Assembly: GCA_007280285.1 (NCBI GenBank)
Contig: QYQA01000005.1
Span: 1-48,320 of the forward strand
From: Methylococcus sp.
GTDB taxonomy: Bacteria; Pseudomonadota; Gammaproteobacteria; Methylococcales; Methylococcaceae
DNA length: 48,320 bases
Direction: 5' to 3'
This document shows positions 6,464-16,366 of the stretch, in pieces. Made by a program: the position numbers and the translations under genes. Numbering within the stretch: position 1 is the stretch's first letter; every line of letters starts with the position of its first letter. The notes beneath the pieces were generated by a model. That model worked only from the letters and a program-made list of their open reading frames with translations. It was not told where the DNA came from and did no database searches.

Positions 6464-9400
6464 ATGATTCAAGACTTCGCCCTCAAGACCCAGACCATTA
6501 AGTCCCTCCTCAACGAACGCATCCTGTTCCTAGATGGCGCCATGGGGACCATGATTCAAGCCTACCAACTGGCGGAGAAAGATTATCGTGGGGCGCGTTT
6601 TGCGGAGTGGCCCAGCGACCTCAAGGGAAACAACGACCTCCTGTCATTGACCCGTCCCGATATCATCAGCGCCATCCAAACCGCCTATCTCGAGGCCGGT
6701 GCCGATATCGTCGAAACAAACACCTTCAATGCTAACCGGATCAGCATGGCCGATTACGGCATGGAGGAACTGGTCTACGAGCTGAATGTCGCAGCGACAC
6801 AAATCGCGCGGCAAGCGTGCGACCTGATGACCGAGAAAACGCCCTTAAAACCCCGCTTTGTGGCCGGTGTCCTTGGACCCACCAGCCGAACCGCCACCCT
6901 CTCTCCTGACGTCAACGATCCAGGTTTTAGAAACGTTCATTTTGATGAACTCGTGTCCACCTATCTCGAATCAATCAGAGGGCTGGTCGATGGTGGTGCC
7001 GACCTCATCCTGATTGAAACCGTGTTTGACACCCTCAATGCGAAAGCGGCCGTCTTTGCCGTTGAGTCTTTTGCTGAAACGCATGCGCTCCCGTTGCCGA
7101 TCATGATCTCTGGGACCATCACCGATGCGTCAGGTCGCACGCTTTCAGGGCAGACCGTGGCCGCCTTCTGGAACTCCCTCAAACATGCTCGCCCAATCTC
7201 CTTCGGTTTTAATTGTGCACTGGGCGCCCAACAACTCCGGCAGCATATTGAAGAACTCTCAGGGATTGCCGACACTTATGTATCCGCACATCCCAACGCG
7301 GGGCTTCCGAATGAATTTGGTGAGTACGACGAGTCCCCTGAAGCGATGGCGGCTGAGCTCGCGGAATGGGCTGAAGCGGGCTTTGTTAACATCATTGGAG
7401 GCTGTTGCGGAACTCGCCCTCCCCATATCAAGGCCATTCATGACGCTCTAAAAGGTTATGTGCCGCGCCGGATCCCCAAGATAACGCCCGCCTGTCGGCT
7501 GTCAGGGCTTGAGCCTCTGAATATCACCAAAGACACTTTGTTCGTCAATGTCGGTGAAAGAACCAATGTCACAGGATCCGCCGCGTTCAGGCGCCTCATT
7601 CGGGAGGAGCGCTACGAGGAAGCCTTAGATGTCGCCCGCCAACAGGTTGAAAATGGCGCCCAAATCATCGACATCAACATGGATGAGGGGATGCTCGATT
7701 CGAAGGCCGCCATGGTGCGCTTCCTGCACCTGATTGCTGCTGAACCTGATATAGCTCGGGTTCCGGTTATGCTCGATTCATCCAAGTGGGACATTCTTGA
7801 AGCTGGACTCAAGTGCCTTCAAGGCAAAGGCATTGTCAATTCCATCTCGATGAAGGAAGGCGAGGCCGCTTTTCTGCATCAAGCCCAAAAGGTGCGCCTT
7901 TATGGGGCCGCTGTCATCGTCATGGCCTTTGATGAGGTCGGCCAAGCGGATACGGTCGAACGCAAAGTAGCCATCTGCACCCGGGCGTACCGACTGTTGA
8001 CAGAGACGCTCCAGTTCCCCCCAGAAGACATCATTTTCGATCCCAACATCTTTGCCGTTGCGACCGGCATTGAAGAACACAACCGCTACGGTCTTGATTT
8101 CATCGAAGCTGTCAGAATCATCAAAGACACCCTCCCCCACGCCCTCATTTCAGGGGGTGTATCCAATGTCTCCTTCTCCTTCCGCGGAAATAATGCCGTC
8201 CGCGAGGCCATTCACGCGGTCTTCCTCTACCATGCCATCCAAAACGGCATGGACATGGGCATTGTTAACGCCGGTCAGTTAGCCATTTTTGAAGACGTCC
8301 CTCGGGCGCTGAGGGACACCATCGAGGCGGTGATCCTCGCCCGTGATAGCGAGGCGACAGAGCGCCTATTGGATCTCGCCGAACGTTTCAGGGAGGATGG
8401 CCAAAACAACAGCGAGAAGAAGGAAGATCAAGCCTGGCGGAGCCTTCCTGTTCATCAACGCCTTGAATATGCCCTCATCAAAGGCATCGATGAATTCATC
8501 GATCACGACACTGAAGAAGCACGTCAATCGGTGCAGCGGCCGCTTCACGTCATTGAAGGCCCCCTGATGGATGCGATGAACATGGTGGGCGATCTCTTTG
8601 GGGCTGGCAAAATGTTCCTGCCGCAGGTCGTGAAATCGGCTCGCGTCATGAAAAAGGCCGTTGCCTACCTGATGCCTTTTATGGAAGCTGAAAAAGGCGA
8701 CCATCCAGCCCCTCAATCGAACGGCCGAATCTTGATGGCCACCGTCAAGGGCGATGTCCATGATATTGGTAAGAACATTGTCGGTGTTGTCCTCCAATGC
8801 AATGGCTTTGAGGTGATCGATCTTGGCGTCATGCAGCCCTGCGACAAAATCTTAGAGGCCGCCAAAGCCCATCAGGTCGACATCATCGGCCTTTCGGGTC
8901 TCATCACCCCTTCGCTCGATGAAATGGTTCATGTGGCGAAGGAAATGCAGCGCCTCGGATTCAGTATTCCCTTGATGATTGGCGGGGCCACCACGTCAAG
9001 AGCTCACACCGCGGTCAAAATCGAGCCCCATTACCAACAGGGCCCGACGCTCTACGTCACCGATGCCTCGAGGGCCGTGGGCGTTGCCGGCAGTCTTCTC
9101 AGCCAGGATCTTAAGGCAGATTACGTCGCCAAAATCGCCAAGGAGTACGCGGAAGTCAGGATCCATCACGCCGGCCGTAAGGCTAAAACCCCCATGCATT
9201 CTCTCAGCGATGCGCGCCTTGAAGGCTACCAAGGAGACTGGAAGAACTATCTGCCGCCAACCCCCAAGACCCTTGGTCTTCAGACCTTCGATCGATATCC
9301 TTTGACTGAACTGGTCCCCTTCATAGACTGGTCTCCGTTCTTTCAGACCTGGGAACTGGCGGGGAGCTATCCAAAGATCCTCGAGGATCCCATCGTGGGC

Positions 9401-10177
9401 GAGGCGGCTCAACGCGTATTAGCCGATGCTAAGACCATGCTGAACCTTTTGATCAAGGAAGAATGGCTCACGGCGAGGGCGGTCATTGGTCTTTTTAAAG
9501 CGCATTCTGTCGGCGATGACATTGAGGTGTTAGCGGACACCACACCCGACAACCCATGGACTGTCCTTCATCACCTTCGTCAGCAGGGGGTCAAACCCCC
9601 AGGGCAGCGTAACTACGCGCTCAGCGACTTCATTGCTCCGAAGGACAGCGGCTTAGTGGATTACATAGGGGGCTTTGCGGTCACTACGGGCCTGGGTATC
9701 GAACCCCATCTCGACCGTTTCGCCAAGGATCACGACGATTACAGTGCCATTATGCTCAAAGCCTTAGCAGACCGTCTCGCAGAAGCCTTTGCAGAATGTA
9801 TGCACCAAAGGGTTCGACGAGAATTCTGGGGCTATGCAGCGCATGAGGCGCTCACCCATCACGCGCTCATTGAAGAAGACTACCAAGGCATTCGTCCCGC
9901 TCCAGGCTATCCTGCCTGTCCCGACCACACCGAGAAAAAAACCTTGTTCAAGCTCCTCCATGTCGAGGCAGAGGCGGGTATCACACTCACGGAATCGTTT
10001 GCCATGATCCCAGCATCCTCGGTCAGCGGTTGGTACTTCTCGCACCCTGATGCGCGTTACTTCAATGTCGGAAAAATAGGGCGCGATCAGGTTGAAGATT
10101 ATGCTCATCGCAAGGAAATGCCGCTCAAGGACATGGAACGCTGGCTGGCCCCCCATCTCTCTTATGATCCAGACTAA
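6464..10177 (+). CDS. metH: Cobalamin-dependent methionine synthase
   Basis: A full-length 1237-residue MetH. It transfers the methyl group of 5-methyltetrahydrofolate through cobalamin to homocysteine. The homocysteine domain (about 1-335) carries the zinc ligands C251 ('GFNCALG') and C314/C315 ('GGCCGT'). The pterin domain (about 355-620) starts at '[11 protein letters not shown]'. The B12 domain has the cap helices, then 'DVHDIGKN' with H766 as the lower cobalt ligand, and '[13 protein letters not shown]'. The reactivation domain (about 905-1237) ends with '[15 protein letters not shown]' and '[13 protein letters not shown]', which bind S-adenosylmethionine. No frameshift or missing key residue is seen. 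There is no clear ribosome-binding site before the ATG at 6464. A glutaredoxin-like gene starts three bases after the stop. Confidence 0.98.
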   Translation: MIQDFALKTQTIKSLLNERILFLDGAMGTMIQAYQLAEKDYRGARFAEWPSDLKGNNDLLSLTRPDIISAIQTAYLEAGADIVETNTFNANRISMADYGMEELVYELNVAATQIARQACDLMTEKTPLKPRFVAGVLGPTSRTATLSPDVNDPGFRNVHFDELVSTYLESIRGLVDGGADLILIETVFDTLNAKAAVFAVESFAETHALPLPIMISGTITDASGRTLSGQTVAAFWNSLKHARPISFGFNCALGAQQLRQHIEELSGIADTYVSAHPNAGLPNEFGEYDESPEAMAAELAEWAEAGFVNIIGGCCGTRPPHIKAIHDALKGYVPRRIPKITPACRLSGLEPLNITKDTLFVNVGERTNVTGSAAFRRLIREERYEEALDVARQQVENGAQIIDINMDEGMLDSKAAMVRFLHLIAAEPDIARVPVMLDSSKWDILEAGLKCLQGKGIVNSISMKEGEAAFLHQAQKVRLYGAAVIVMAFDEVGQADTVERKVAICTRAYRLLTETLQFPPEDIIFDPNIFAVATGIEEHNRYGLDFIEAVRIIKDTLPHALISGGVSNVSFSFRGNNAVREAIHAVFLYHAIQNGMDMGIVNAGQLAIFEDVPRALRDTIEAVILARDSEATERLLDLAERFREDGQNNSEKKEDQAWRSLPVHQRLEYALIKGIDEFIDHDTEEARQSVQRPLHVIEGPLMDAMNMVGDLFGAGKMFLPQVVKSARVMKKAVAYLMPFMEAEKGDHPAPQSNGRILMATVKGDVHDIGKNIVGVVLQCNGFEVIDLGVMQPCDKILEAAKAHQVDIIGLSGLITPSLDEMVHVAKEMQRLGFSIPLMIGGATTSRAHTAVKIEPHYQQGPTLYVTDASRAVGVAGSLLSQDLKADYVAKIAKEYAEVRIHHAGRKAKTPMHSLSDARLEGYQGDWKNYLPPTPKTLGLQTFDRYPLTELVPFIDWSPFFQTWELAGSYPKILEDPIVGEAAQRVLADAKTMLNLLIKEEWLTARAVIGLFKAHSVGDDIEVLADTTPDNPWTVLHHLRQQGVKPPGQRNYALSDFIAPKDSGLVDYIGGFAVTTGLGIEPHLDRFAKDHDDYSAIMLKALADRLAEAFAECMHQRVRREFWGYAAHEALTHHALIEEDYQGIRPAPGYPACPDHTEKKTLFKLLHVEAEAGITLTESFAMIPASSVSGWYFSHPDARYFNVGKIGRDQVEDYAHRKEMPLKDMERWLAPHLSYDPD

Positions 10178-10180
10178 GCC

Positions 10181-10441
10181 ATGGCGGCACCCATCCGCCT
10201 TTTAGGAACCGAGGGGTGTCATCTGTGTAAAGAGGCAGAGGCATTACTGCGGGCAGCCCTCAAGCACCGAGAGCCACGCCTGACCGTCGAGATCATTGAC
10301 ATCATCGATGATCCACCGCTCTATGAGCGCTTTGGCACCAAGATCCCGGTCATCCAAATATCCACACTCGATCCTCCCCTCACCTGGCCTTTTGATAGCG
10401 GGGAGATTGAAGCGTATCTGAACCTTTTCTCCTCATCTTAG
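10181..10441 (+). CDS. Glutaredoxin-like family protein (DUF836 type)
   Basis: An 86-residue protein with a thioredoxin-like fold. The 'LLGTEGCHLCKEAEALL' start has a CHLC redox pair (C13 and C16). This is followed by 'VEIIDIIDDPPLYERFG' and the cis-proline segment 'TKIPVI' at about 53-58. This is the pattern of the DUF836/glutaredoxin-like family found widely in proteobacteria; the physiological substrate is not established. The gene starts three bases after metH and ends eleven bases before fumC, so the three are likely co-transcribed. Confidence 0.85.
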   Translation: MAAPIRLLGTEGCHLCKEAEALLRAALKHREPRLTVEIIDIIDDPPLYERFGTKIPVIQISTLDPPLTWPFDSGEIEAYLNLFSSS

Positions 10442-10452
10442 AGACGATCATC

Positions 10453-11841
10453 ATGAGTAACGGCTACCGTATCGAAAAAGACAGTATGGGTGAACTCAAG
10501 GTCCCCCTGGATGCCCTCTATGCGGCACAAACGCAGAGGGCTATCGAAAACTTTCCGGTCAGCGGTCTCCCGATGCCGGCCTCCTTCATTCGAGCAGTGG
10601 CCTTAATCAAACAGTGCGCTGCCGAAGTCAACCAAGAACTCGGCCTTCTAGACCCGCTCTTGGCCGCAGCGATTCAATCCGCGGCCCAAGACATCGTCGA
10701 GGGACGATACCTCGATCACTTTCCCATTGATGTGTTCCAGACCGGCTCTGGCACCAGCACCAATATGAATGCGAATGAAGTCATTGCAACGCTCGCCTCA
10801 CGGGAGTCGGGCCAACCGATCAGTCCTAACGATCATGTCAATATGGGACAGAGCAGTAATGACACCATGCCAACGGCGATTCATCTCAGCGCCGCCCTTG
10901 CGTGTAAAAACACGTTGTTACCCGCTCTTGATACCCTGGCCGACGCCATTGAGACCCGGTCCCGTGAGCTCATCGCGGTGGTCAAAACCGGGAGAACGCA
11001 TCTGATGGACGCGATGCCCATCACGTTCGGCCAAGAGCTTCAAGCTTGGGCGAGCCAAATTCGGCATGGCATCGATCGGATCGAAGCCACGCTCCCAAGA
11101 ATCCATCGCTTGGCGCAAGGCGGCACTGCCGTTGGGACCGGTATCAATGCACACCCGGAGTTTGCCGAACGGATCGCCAAAAGCTTGAGCCATAAGACGG
11201 GTCTTAAACTATTACCCAATCGAAGTTTTTTTGAGAGCCTAAGTGCTCAAGATGCGGCCGTTGAGCTGTCTGGACAACTGAAAACCATCGCCGTGAGTCT
11301 GATGAAGATCTCCAATGATCTTCGCTGGATGAATTCAGGACCGCTTTGTGGATTGGCCGAGATCCAGTTGCCGGCGCTACAACCTGGGAGCTCCATCATG
11401 CCGGGAAAGGTCAATCCGGTCATCCCAGAAGCCGTGGCCATGGTCGCCGCCCAAGTCATTGGAAATGATGCCACGATCACCATCGCCGGCCAATCAGGCG
11501 CTTTCCAGCTCAATGTCATGCTACCGGTGATTGCCTACAATCTGCTTCAGAGCATCGAATTGATTGCCAATGCGTCAAAACTCCTCGCACAAAAGGCGAT
11601 TTTAGGGTTTGAAGTACAGCACGAAAACCTAGAGAGATCACTCGCGATGAACCCCATTCTGGTCACCGCACTTAACCCGGTGATTGGGTATCTGAAGGCA
11701 GCGGACATTGCCAAAAAGGCCTTTAGCACGCAGCGCCCCATCATTGAGGTGGCGCTGGAAATGACCACGCTTAAACGAGAGGCGCTCGAGCGTCTTCTGG
11801 ACCCCTCACGACTCACGGCAGGGGGCCTTCAAGGCGATTGA
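10453..11841 (+). CDS. fumC: Class II fumarate hydratase
   Basis: A 462-residue protein that interconverts fumarate and malate in the TCA cycle, the iron-independent class II form. The superfamily signature 'GSSIMPGKVNP' is at about 312-322 (catalytic serine region). 'TGSGTSTNMNANEV' near residue 100 and 'GRTHLMDAMPITFGQE' near 180 supply the other substrate-binding regions. The length matches E. coli FumC (467). ATCATC precedes the ATG with no strong Shine-Dalgarno. It follows the glutaredoxin-like gene by eleven bases. FumC, unlike FumA/B, does not depend on an oxidant-sensitive iron-sulfur cluster, which fits an aerobic cell. Confidence 0.96.
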   Translation: MSNGYRIEKDSMGELKVPLDALYAAQTQRAIENFPVSGLPMPASFIRAVALIKQCAAEVNQELGLLDPLLAAAIQSAAQDIVEGRYLDHFPIDVFQTGSGTSTNMNANEVIATLASRESGQPISPNDHVNMGQSSNDTMPTAIHLSAALACKNTLLPALDTLADAIETRSRELIAVVKTGRTHLMDAMPITFGQELQAWASQIRHGIDRIEATLPRIHRLAQGGTAVGTGINAHPEFAERIAKSLSHKTGLKLLPNRSFFESLSAQDAAVELSGQLKTIAVSLMKISNDLRWMNSGPLCGLAEIQLPALQPGSSIMPGKVNPVIPEAVAMVAAQVIGNDATITIAGQSGAFQLNVMLPVIAYNLLQSIELIANASKLLAQKAILGFEVQHENLERSLAMNPILVTALNPVIGYLKAADIAKKAFSTQRPIIEVALEMTTLKREALERLLDPSRLTAGGLQGD

Positions 11842-11869
11842 CACGTTTGGAATCGGAAAGAATTTAAGC

Positions 11870-12568
11870 GTGATCGTGCCAAGGGCGTTAGGAGGCCTAC
11901 CGGCAGCATCCCGTGCAGGGACTCCGACGCTTTTTGGACGGATTCTTGGGCTTTTGATTCTCCTGGCAAACAGTGGCTGCCACGATGGAATCCGTTCGAG
12001 CCGAGAGGACCTGCTGGACCTCTCGATACTTCAGCCAGCGCTTCGTCTTGATCTTCGCTATGCCACCGCCAACAACTTCACCGGACACATCCTTTATCCT
12101 AGCCCTCGAGCTTTTTTACTAGCGCCCACGGCGCACGCCCTCCTCAGCGTCGAAGAAGACCTTAAGCGCCAAGGCTATGGGCTTCTCATCTATGACGCTT
12201 ACCGGCCCCAAAGAATCACCCAGGCCCTCTTTGACTCCGCCACACCTCAACAGCGTCGGGAGGGTTATGTCGCGGACCCATCAAAAGGATCTAGACACAA
12301 CCGGGGCTGTGCCGTCGATCTTGGACTGTGGGACCTTCAACAACAACAAGTTTCCCTCATGCCTACCGGTTTTGATGAATTTAGCGAGCGCGCTCACAGT
12401 GATGCGTCTAAGGGGCCAACCGAAGCCCTTCTAAACCGCGAGCGGCTTCGCTCGGCGATGGCAAAGGAAGGGTTCAAGGAGTTACCCAACGAGTGGTGGC
12501 ATTTCGATGATCGGGACTGCGACAGCCACCCGATCAGGGATTGGGTCTGGTGGGACCAGACGCCTTGA
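11870..12568 (+). CDS. D-alanyl-D-alanine dipeptidase, VanX/DdpX family (M15D), probably exported
   Basis: A 232-residue zinc peptidase of family M15D that cleaves D-Ala-D-Ala. Visible motifs are 'YDAYRPQRITQAL' (about 108-120), 'SRHNRGCAVDLGL' with zinc ligands H143 and D150, and 'NEWWHFD' with catalytic E208 and zinc ligand H211. The N-terminus has a hydrophobic stretch (24-33) ending 'LANSGC' with C37, suggesting a lipoprotein or a secreted form; the residue at -3 is not canonical, so lipidation is uncertain. The start GTG at 11870 has GGAAAG upstream. In Gram-negative bacteria such enzymes usually salvage D-Ala-D-Ala from peptidoglycan turnover and do not confer vancomycin resistance; no vanH or vanA genes are present. 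Confidence 0.88.
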   Translation: MIVPRALGGLPAASRAGTPTLFGRILGLLILLANSGCHDGIRSSREDLLDLSILQPALRLDLRYATANNFTGHILYPSPRAFLLAPTAHALLSVEEDLKRQGYGLLIYDAYRPQRITQALFDSATPQQRREGYVADPSKGSRHNRGCAVDLGLWDLQQQQVSLMPTGFDEFSERAHSDASKGPTEALLNRERLRSAMAKEGFKELPNEWWHFDDRDCDSHPIRDWVWWDQTP

Positions 12569-12590
12569 AAGGTCTTCGGTCTGCCTGATT

Positions 12591-13094
12591 TCAGTGAAGG
12601 GCAGATTCCGTTGAAGTGGTTGAACGAACCGTCTTCTGGGTCACGATGGGCACCGGGGACTGAATCGGGCGATCGATGGGCTTGGTGATGACGGGGTAGA
12701 CCCCACTTCGCTGGTAACTGAATTCGCCCAGAGGCCGATTAAAGGTGAACCCTGCAGGCCCCACCACCAACGCATTACTGGCTCTAATGAAGGCATCATT
12801 CGGGGGTGAAAAACTGGCTATCCCAATCATAGGCGAGGTGGCGACCAAGAGGCCTACACCGCCGACCGTCATCACCAGACCAAAGGGGCGCAGCAGCAGC
12901 AGATCCGAGATAATCCAGGGCAAAGAGAGATTTCGGCCCCGTCCATAACCGTAGGAATCGCCATAATTTCCAGTATCATCGACGGTGCTGGCTGAGGTCG
13001 GTGGATCGGCCATGACCTTAATCGGCAGGGTCATCGAAGAGAGGAAAAGGACCAAAATCAGAGCGCTAAACTGTCGCATGTCATGTGTTTCCAT
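12591..13094 (-). CDS. Exported/membrane protein, unrecognised
   Basis: A 167-residue protein. Near the N-terminus is a hydrophobic stretch with likely signal cleavage around 'IKVMADPP'. A Gly-Tyr-Ser segment 'GNYGDSYGYGRGR' follows, then two hydrophobic stretches ('PWIISDLLLLRPFGLVMTVGGVGLLVA') that may form a membrane hairpin. The C-terminus is polar and Thr/Ser rich. I do not recognise a family. I chose the ATG at 13094 because GGAGAG sits five bases upstream; the frame is open to 13121 and another ATG lies at 13079. It faces the VanX-type gene tail to tail and lies downstream of the serine protease gene on the same strand. Confidence 0.6.
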   Translation of the reverse strand: METHDMRQFSALILVLFLSSMTLPIKVMADPPTSASTVDDTGNYGDSYGYGRGRNLSLPWIISDLLLLRPFGLVMTVGGVGLLVATSPMIGIASFSPPNDAFIRASNALVVGPAGFTFNRPLGEFSYQRSGVYPVITKPIDRPIQSPVPIVTQKTVRSTTSTESALH

Positions 13095-13170
13095 GGCGGC
13101 TCTCCGCCTAATTTGACTCAAGGGGCCGATCTATAACGGCGCCTATCAAGTTTACAGGAAATCAACTAGA

Positions 13171-13875
13171 TCAGTGCTTGTGCGCCCCTTCGGGGCCGCT
13201 GATCAGAGAGCTGTCAGCCTCTTTGGCCTCCCAGAACGAGAGCCCTTGCAAAGGCTCAATCGCTTGATAAGGCGCCTTTTCAACGCTTTTTACCCAATCG
13301 ACAGGAACCGCAAAGTAGCCCCCGGCGTGTCCCGGGGCCAAGAAAGTCGCAAGCCCGACCAGGCGTCCCTGTCGGTCAAACAGTCCGCCACCACTGCCAC
13401 CCAGGGTAAAGAAGGTTGAGGTTTCAATAATTTGAATGCCCGCCATGGCTTTTATTCGGCGGAGTTTGCCTTCTGAAAAAGAAAGCCCGAGAGCCCTTGG
13501 ATACCCATAAAAGGCCAATGCTTGGCCCACTTTGAGGTGCTGAATAGATTCAAGAGGCGCCGCCTTGACAGGAAGCCCAGGGACCTCCAAGACACAGACA
13601 TCATGGATGATATCGACCTGTTGTCGGGTGGCTTTATAGGCTTCTCCCCCTCTAAAAACAGCCACCCGACCGCCGCTTCGTACCACATGACAGTTGGTGG
13701 CGACGCGATCCTTCGAGACGGCTACGCCGGACCCAAAATAGGAACGCCCATCGGGATGGATACCTCTAATCTGAACGACATGTGACGCGACCTTCATATC
13801 AGGGGCAAGCGCCCATAGCGGGGTCGACATCACCAGCCCTAGAAGCACGATAAAACATCGAACGATTGAATTCAT
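13171..13875 (-). CDS. Exported trypsin-like serine protease
   Basis: A 234-residue protein with a signal peptide (basic MNSIVR, hydrophobic 'CFIVLLGLVMSTPLWA') and a chymotrypsin-fold protease domain. The catalytic triad is visible: H63 in 'ATNCHVV', D92 in 'IIHDVCVLEV' and S161 in 'LGGSGGGLFD'. There is no PDZ domain, unlike DegP/DegS, so it is a short periplasmic protease of the trypsin_2 type. The frame is open to 13950; the ATG at 13875 has GGGAGAG upstream and gives the signal peptide. The gene lies 52 bases downstream of the lytic transglycosylase gene on the same strand, among other envelope genes. The substrate is unknown. Confidence 0.85.
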   Translation of the reverse strand: MNSIVRCFIVLLGLVMSTPLWALAPDMKVASHVVQIRGIHPDGRSYFGSGVAVSKDRVATNCHVVRSGGRVAVFRGGEAYKATRQQVDIIHDVCVLEVPGLPVKAAPLESIQHLKVGQALAFYGYPRALGLSFSEGKLRRIKAMAGIQIIETSTFFTLGGSGGGLFDRQGRLVGLATFLAPGHAGGYFAVPVDWVKSVEKAPYQAIEPLQGLSFWEAKEADSSLISGPEGAHKH

Positions 13876-13927
13876 CCGCTCTCTCCCATCACCTCCCCCT
13901 TGGAGGGGGTCTTTAAATTTGTCAGCA

Positions 13928-15031
13928 TTATGGCGCAAGAGAACTCTCAAGATCGAGCCCTGGAATCCCTAGGGCCTGGATCATCTTCGCGTTCTCACCT
14001 TCTTCATAACGCGGCAAGGCACCCTCACGCTGCCAGAGACGAAAGGCCAACGCCGCAGACAGGACCCGAATGGGGTAATCTCTAGGAAGATGCTGCAAAT
14101 AGGGCTGAATCGTATAAAAATCCCGCGCGCCGTATTGCGCCATGATCGATTGGAGCCCACCGTTTTTCGGGCCGATGTTATAGGCGAGGAGCCCAAGAAA
14201 GAGATCACCCTTCATCTGATCGAGGTATTGCCTGACGGTTGCCGCCTCCAGATATATTTTCTGGGTGGTCTCCATGGGGTCGGGGACTTTGACCTTCAGC
14301 TGTCGAGCCACCTCGGCGATCGCCGCCTTCGGCGTGGCGGTGATCTGAAAAAGACCACGGCCGCCATCGGCACTATCACGGGCTACAAAAGACGATTCGG
14401 TCGCACCAATCCCTACCAGGATCTCTGCATTAATGCCGTTCTGCCGCGCAGCCGTTGCAATGACTTGAAGAACCGGGGTTGATCGTTCTAGTATTTTTTT
14501 CATCTGTAACAGATCGGTCCGCCGATAGGCCGCATAGACCTGATGTCCAATATGATCGCGGCCGGCTTGTTCAACCCCACCCACCAAGGTTCTAAGGTGT
14601 TGAAGATCCTGTTGGTAACTCGGCCGCCCGGCATAGACCAGCGCACCCAGTAACATCAAAAACGCCCCGAAGGCCGCGCGCGAAGGACCCTTTAGGAGCA
14701 GGATCTGTCGGCAGTAAAGCCAGGCCCATAGGCTGATGGAACCTGCCATGGTGAGCAAAAGAACGGTGCCTGCAAAGGGCAGTAGACTCATGGTCAGATC
14801 ACTGCCCCCAAACCAGTTGGCCGCCTGCCCCAAGATGGAAATGGTGGCAATCAGGCCTGCCGCGGCCAGCGAGAGATATTCTGCGGCCATAAAGGCCAGT
14901 CGCTGCCCATAGGGCTGTCTCGATGGCCCCCGCTTGAAGGCAGGCTGCCGTGCGGCTTTGGGCTTTGGGCGCGGCTTTCTTGGAACGATGGATGACTTTT
15001 TTGGATTCACGAAGCTTATGACAGAGGACAT
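13928..15031 (-). CDS. Membrane-anchored lytic transglycosylase (SLT domain)
   Basis: A 367-residue protein. The first 45 residues are very basic and Pro/Lys/Arg rich, probably cytoplasmic. Three transmembrane helices follow at about 48-70, 80-106 and 119-135. The C-terminal part is a soluble-lytic-transglycosylase domain: 'EILVGIGATESSF' with catalytic E212, 'GRGLFQIT' at 224-231 and 'LLAYNIGP' near 281-288. Such enzymes cut the glycan strands of peptidoglycan to give anhydromuropeptides. Three helices before the SLT domain are unusual; many members have only one or a lipid anchor. An odd number of helices would place the SLT domain outside the inner membrane, as needed. No strong Shine-Dalgarno precedes 15031. 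Confidence 0.85.
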   Translation of the reverse strand: MSSVISFVNPKKSSIVPRKPRPKPKAARQPAFKRGPSRQPYGQRLAFMAAEYLSLAAAGLIATISILGQAANWFGGSDLTMSLLPFAGTVLLLTMAGSISLWAWLYCRQILLLKGPSRAAFGAFLMLLGALVYAGRPSYQQDLQHLRTLVGGVEQAGRDHIGHQVYAAYRRTDLLQMKKILERSTPVLQVIATAARQNGINAEILVGIGATESSFVARDSADGGRGLFQITATPKAAIAEVARQLKVKVPDPMETTQKIYLEAATVRQYLDQMKGDLFLGLLAYNIGPKNGGLQSIMAQYGARDFYTIQPYLQHLPRDYPIRVLSAALAFRLWQREGALPRYEEGENAKMIQALGIPGLDLESSLAP

Positions 15032-15074
15032 TCAGGGTGGCACCCGTTAAACAACAGGTTACTATGGAACACTT

Positions 15075-15692
15075 ATGAAGCCGACTCCCATCAACGACAG
15101 AAGCTCCCTCCCATGGGAAAGGTGCGCGATGAGCTTCCTCTTTTTAGCTCTGGCGATAGCACCCGCTGTGGGTTACGAGGTCCAGTCCCTAAGCTTCGAC
15201 TGGGCCATACAGCAAGGGCACCGCCTTGAATTCTATCGGCAAGATGACTTTGGTGCAGCCGGCGATGCCTGCAACGTCTGCCTGACCCCGCTCCATGTCA
15301 ACTGTCCGACCTCCTGCTACCGGAACATTAAAAACGTGAGCTTTATTTGTTCAGCCTCGACCCGAGGGATCAGCCTAGGCCCTTACAACCGAACCGATCG
15401 CAACTTGATGATGAATGCCCTCTTCATGAACGAACAGGTCATCTTTGCGAATGCCTTTGAAGAAGAACCCATTGAGATCCCCAAGATCAGCTCCCAGTCA
15501 GGAGACAGCGACGATCAGTACGCCATCGACCTCGAGGGGCTTGAAGGGTTTAAGAATATCCTCGAGCGGGCGACGGCTCAGGAACTCAATCAGTTTTCGG
15601 TCAGGATCGGTACCGAGATTCTCACCGTGCCGCTGGAACCTAAAGCAAGAAGTGCTTTTTACTATTTCCTAAAACAATGCCCGGACGGCTAG
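15075..15692 (+). CDS. Exported cysteine-containing protein, unrecognised
   Basis: A 205-residue protein with a signal-like N-terminus: basic residues, then the hydrophobic core 'MSFLFLALAIAPAVG'. An in-frame ATG at 15129 with AAAGG upstream is an alternative start, but it would lack basic residues before the core. The mature part has a cluster of cysteines at 66, 69, 77, 81 and 92 (a CNVC, then C-x3-C), with a last one at 202, suggesting disulfides or metal binding in the periplasm. The second half is acidic. I recognise no family. Its last four bases overlap the end of the converging VTT-family gene. Confidence 0.65.
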   Translation: MKPTPINDRSSLPWERCAMSFLFLALAIAPAVGYEVQSLSFDWAIQQGHRLEFYRQDDFGAAGDACNVCLTPLHVNCPTSCYRNIKNVSFICSASTRGISLGPYNRTDRNLMMNALFMNEQVIFANAFEEEPIEIPKISSQSGDSDDQYAIDLEGLEGFKNILERATAQELNQFSVRIGTEILTVPLEPKARSAFYYFLKQCPDG

Positions 15693-16366
15693 GACCCGAG
15701 ATCTTCATCCAAAGACAGGCTGAGACCTGAACGATTGCTCCGACGCTGAACCAGCCATTTGAGTCCAAAAGTAAGCATCAGAAAGAGGATGGTTGCCACG
15801 GCCAAGATGGTCGCCGTATGTCCAAGATCCATGGCCACCGTGCCAGCACCCACCAGACTCGCGGTGAGACCGAGCGGCAGAAAACCAATAAAGCTCCCCA
15901 GCCAAAAGTCACGGTGACTCACCGGACTCCATCCGAGGAGAATGTCATTGTAGAGTCCTGCCAGAGGCAACTGACGGACCATCAGCACGGAAAACCAACC
16001 CGATCCCATCGGAGCACTCAGGGACTTTAGTTTCGGGAAGCGCTCGAGCAGCGTTTCCGGCCGCGTTAGACGCGCGACGAGAAAAAGTCCGTAGGCCCCA
16101 ACAAGGCTCCCAATCTGACTCCACAGAAATCCAAACTCAAAGCCGAAGAGCCAGCCTGCGATGATGCAGAAAATAAGTCGTGGCAACCCGAGTGTCGTGC
16201 CAAGGGCGGTCAACAGCATGAACACCAAAGGCGACCAGATGCCAAGCAGGTCAGAGGTCGAACGGAGAACGCTGCCGTAGATCATCCAATCCTTCCAGGG
16301 CAGTGTCAGCACCAAAGGACTCGCGATCAAAAGGAGCCCCAGTAAAAGGGCAAGAAGTTGTTTCAT
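15689..16366 (-). CDS. VTT-domain membrane protein (DedA/TVP38 superfamily)
   Basis: A 225-residue inner-membrane protein with about six hydrophobic segments. The VTT core is visible in 'LGLPRLIFCIIAGWLFGFEFG' (about 60-80), then 'GSLVGAYGLFLVARL' and 'FSVLMVRQLPLAGLYNDILLG'. That 'R-x-x-P-x-x' segment and the following 'FIGFLPLGLTASLVG' are typical of TVP38/DedA proteins, several of which flip or handle lipids. Here 'ARL' occupies the place of the usual 'xR(x)G' region, so function may vary. I use the ATG at 16366; a TTG start four codons upstream is possible. Its substrate cannot be predicted. Confidence 0.8.
   Translation of the reverse strand: MKQLLALLLGLLLIASPLVLTLPWKDWMIYGSVLRSTSDLLGIWSPLVFMLLTALGTTLGLPRLIFCIIAGWLFGFEFGFLWSQIGSLVGAYGLFLVARLTRPETLLERFPKLKSLSAPMGSGWFSVLMVRQLPLAGLYNDILLGWSPVSHRDFWLGSFIGFLPLGLTASLVGAGTVAMDLGHTATILAVATILFLMLTFGLKWLVQRRSNRSGLSLSLDEDLGS

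Noticed and set aside
11870-12568. Vancomycin resistance role for the VanX-type dipeptidase
   Set aside because: No vanH, vanA or vanRS genes are near, and Gram-negative members of this family usually serve D-Ala-D-Ala salvage.
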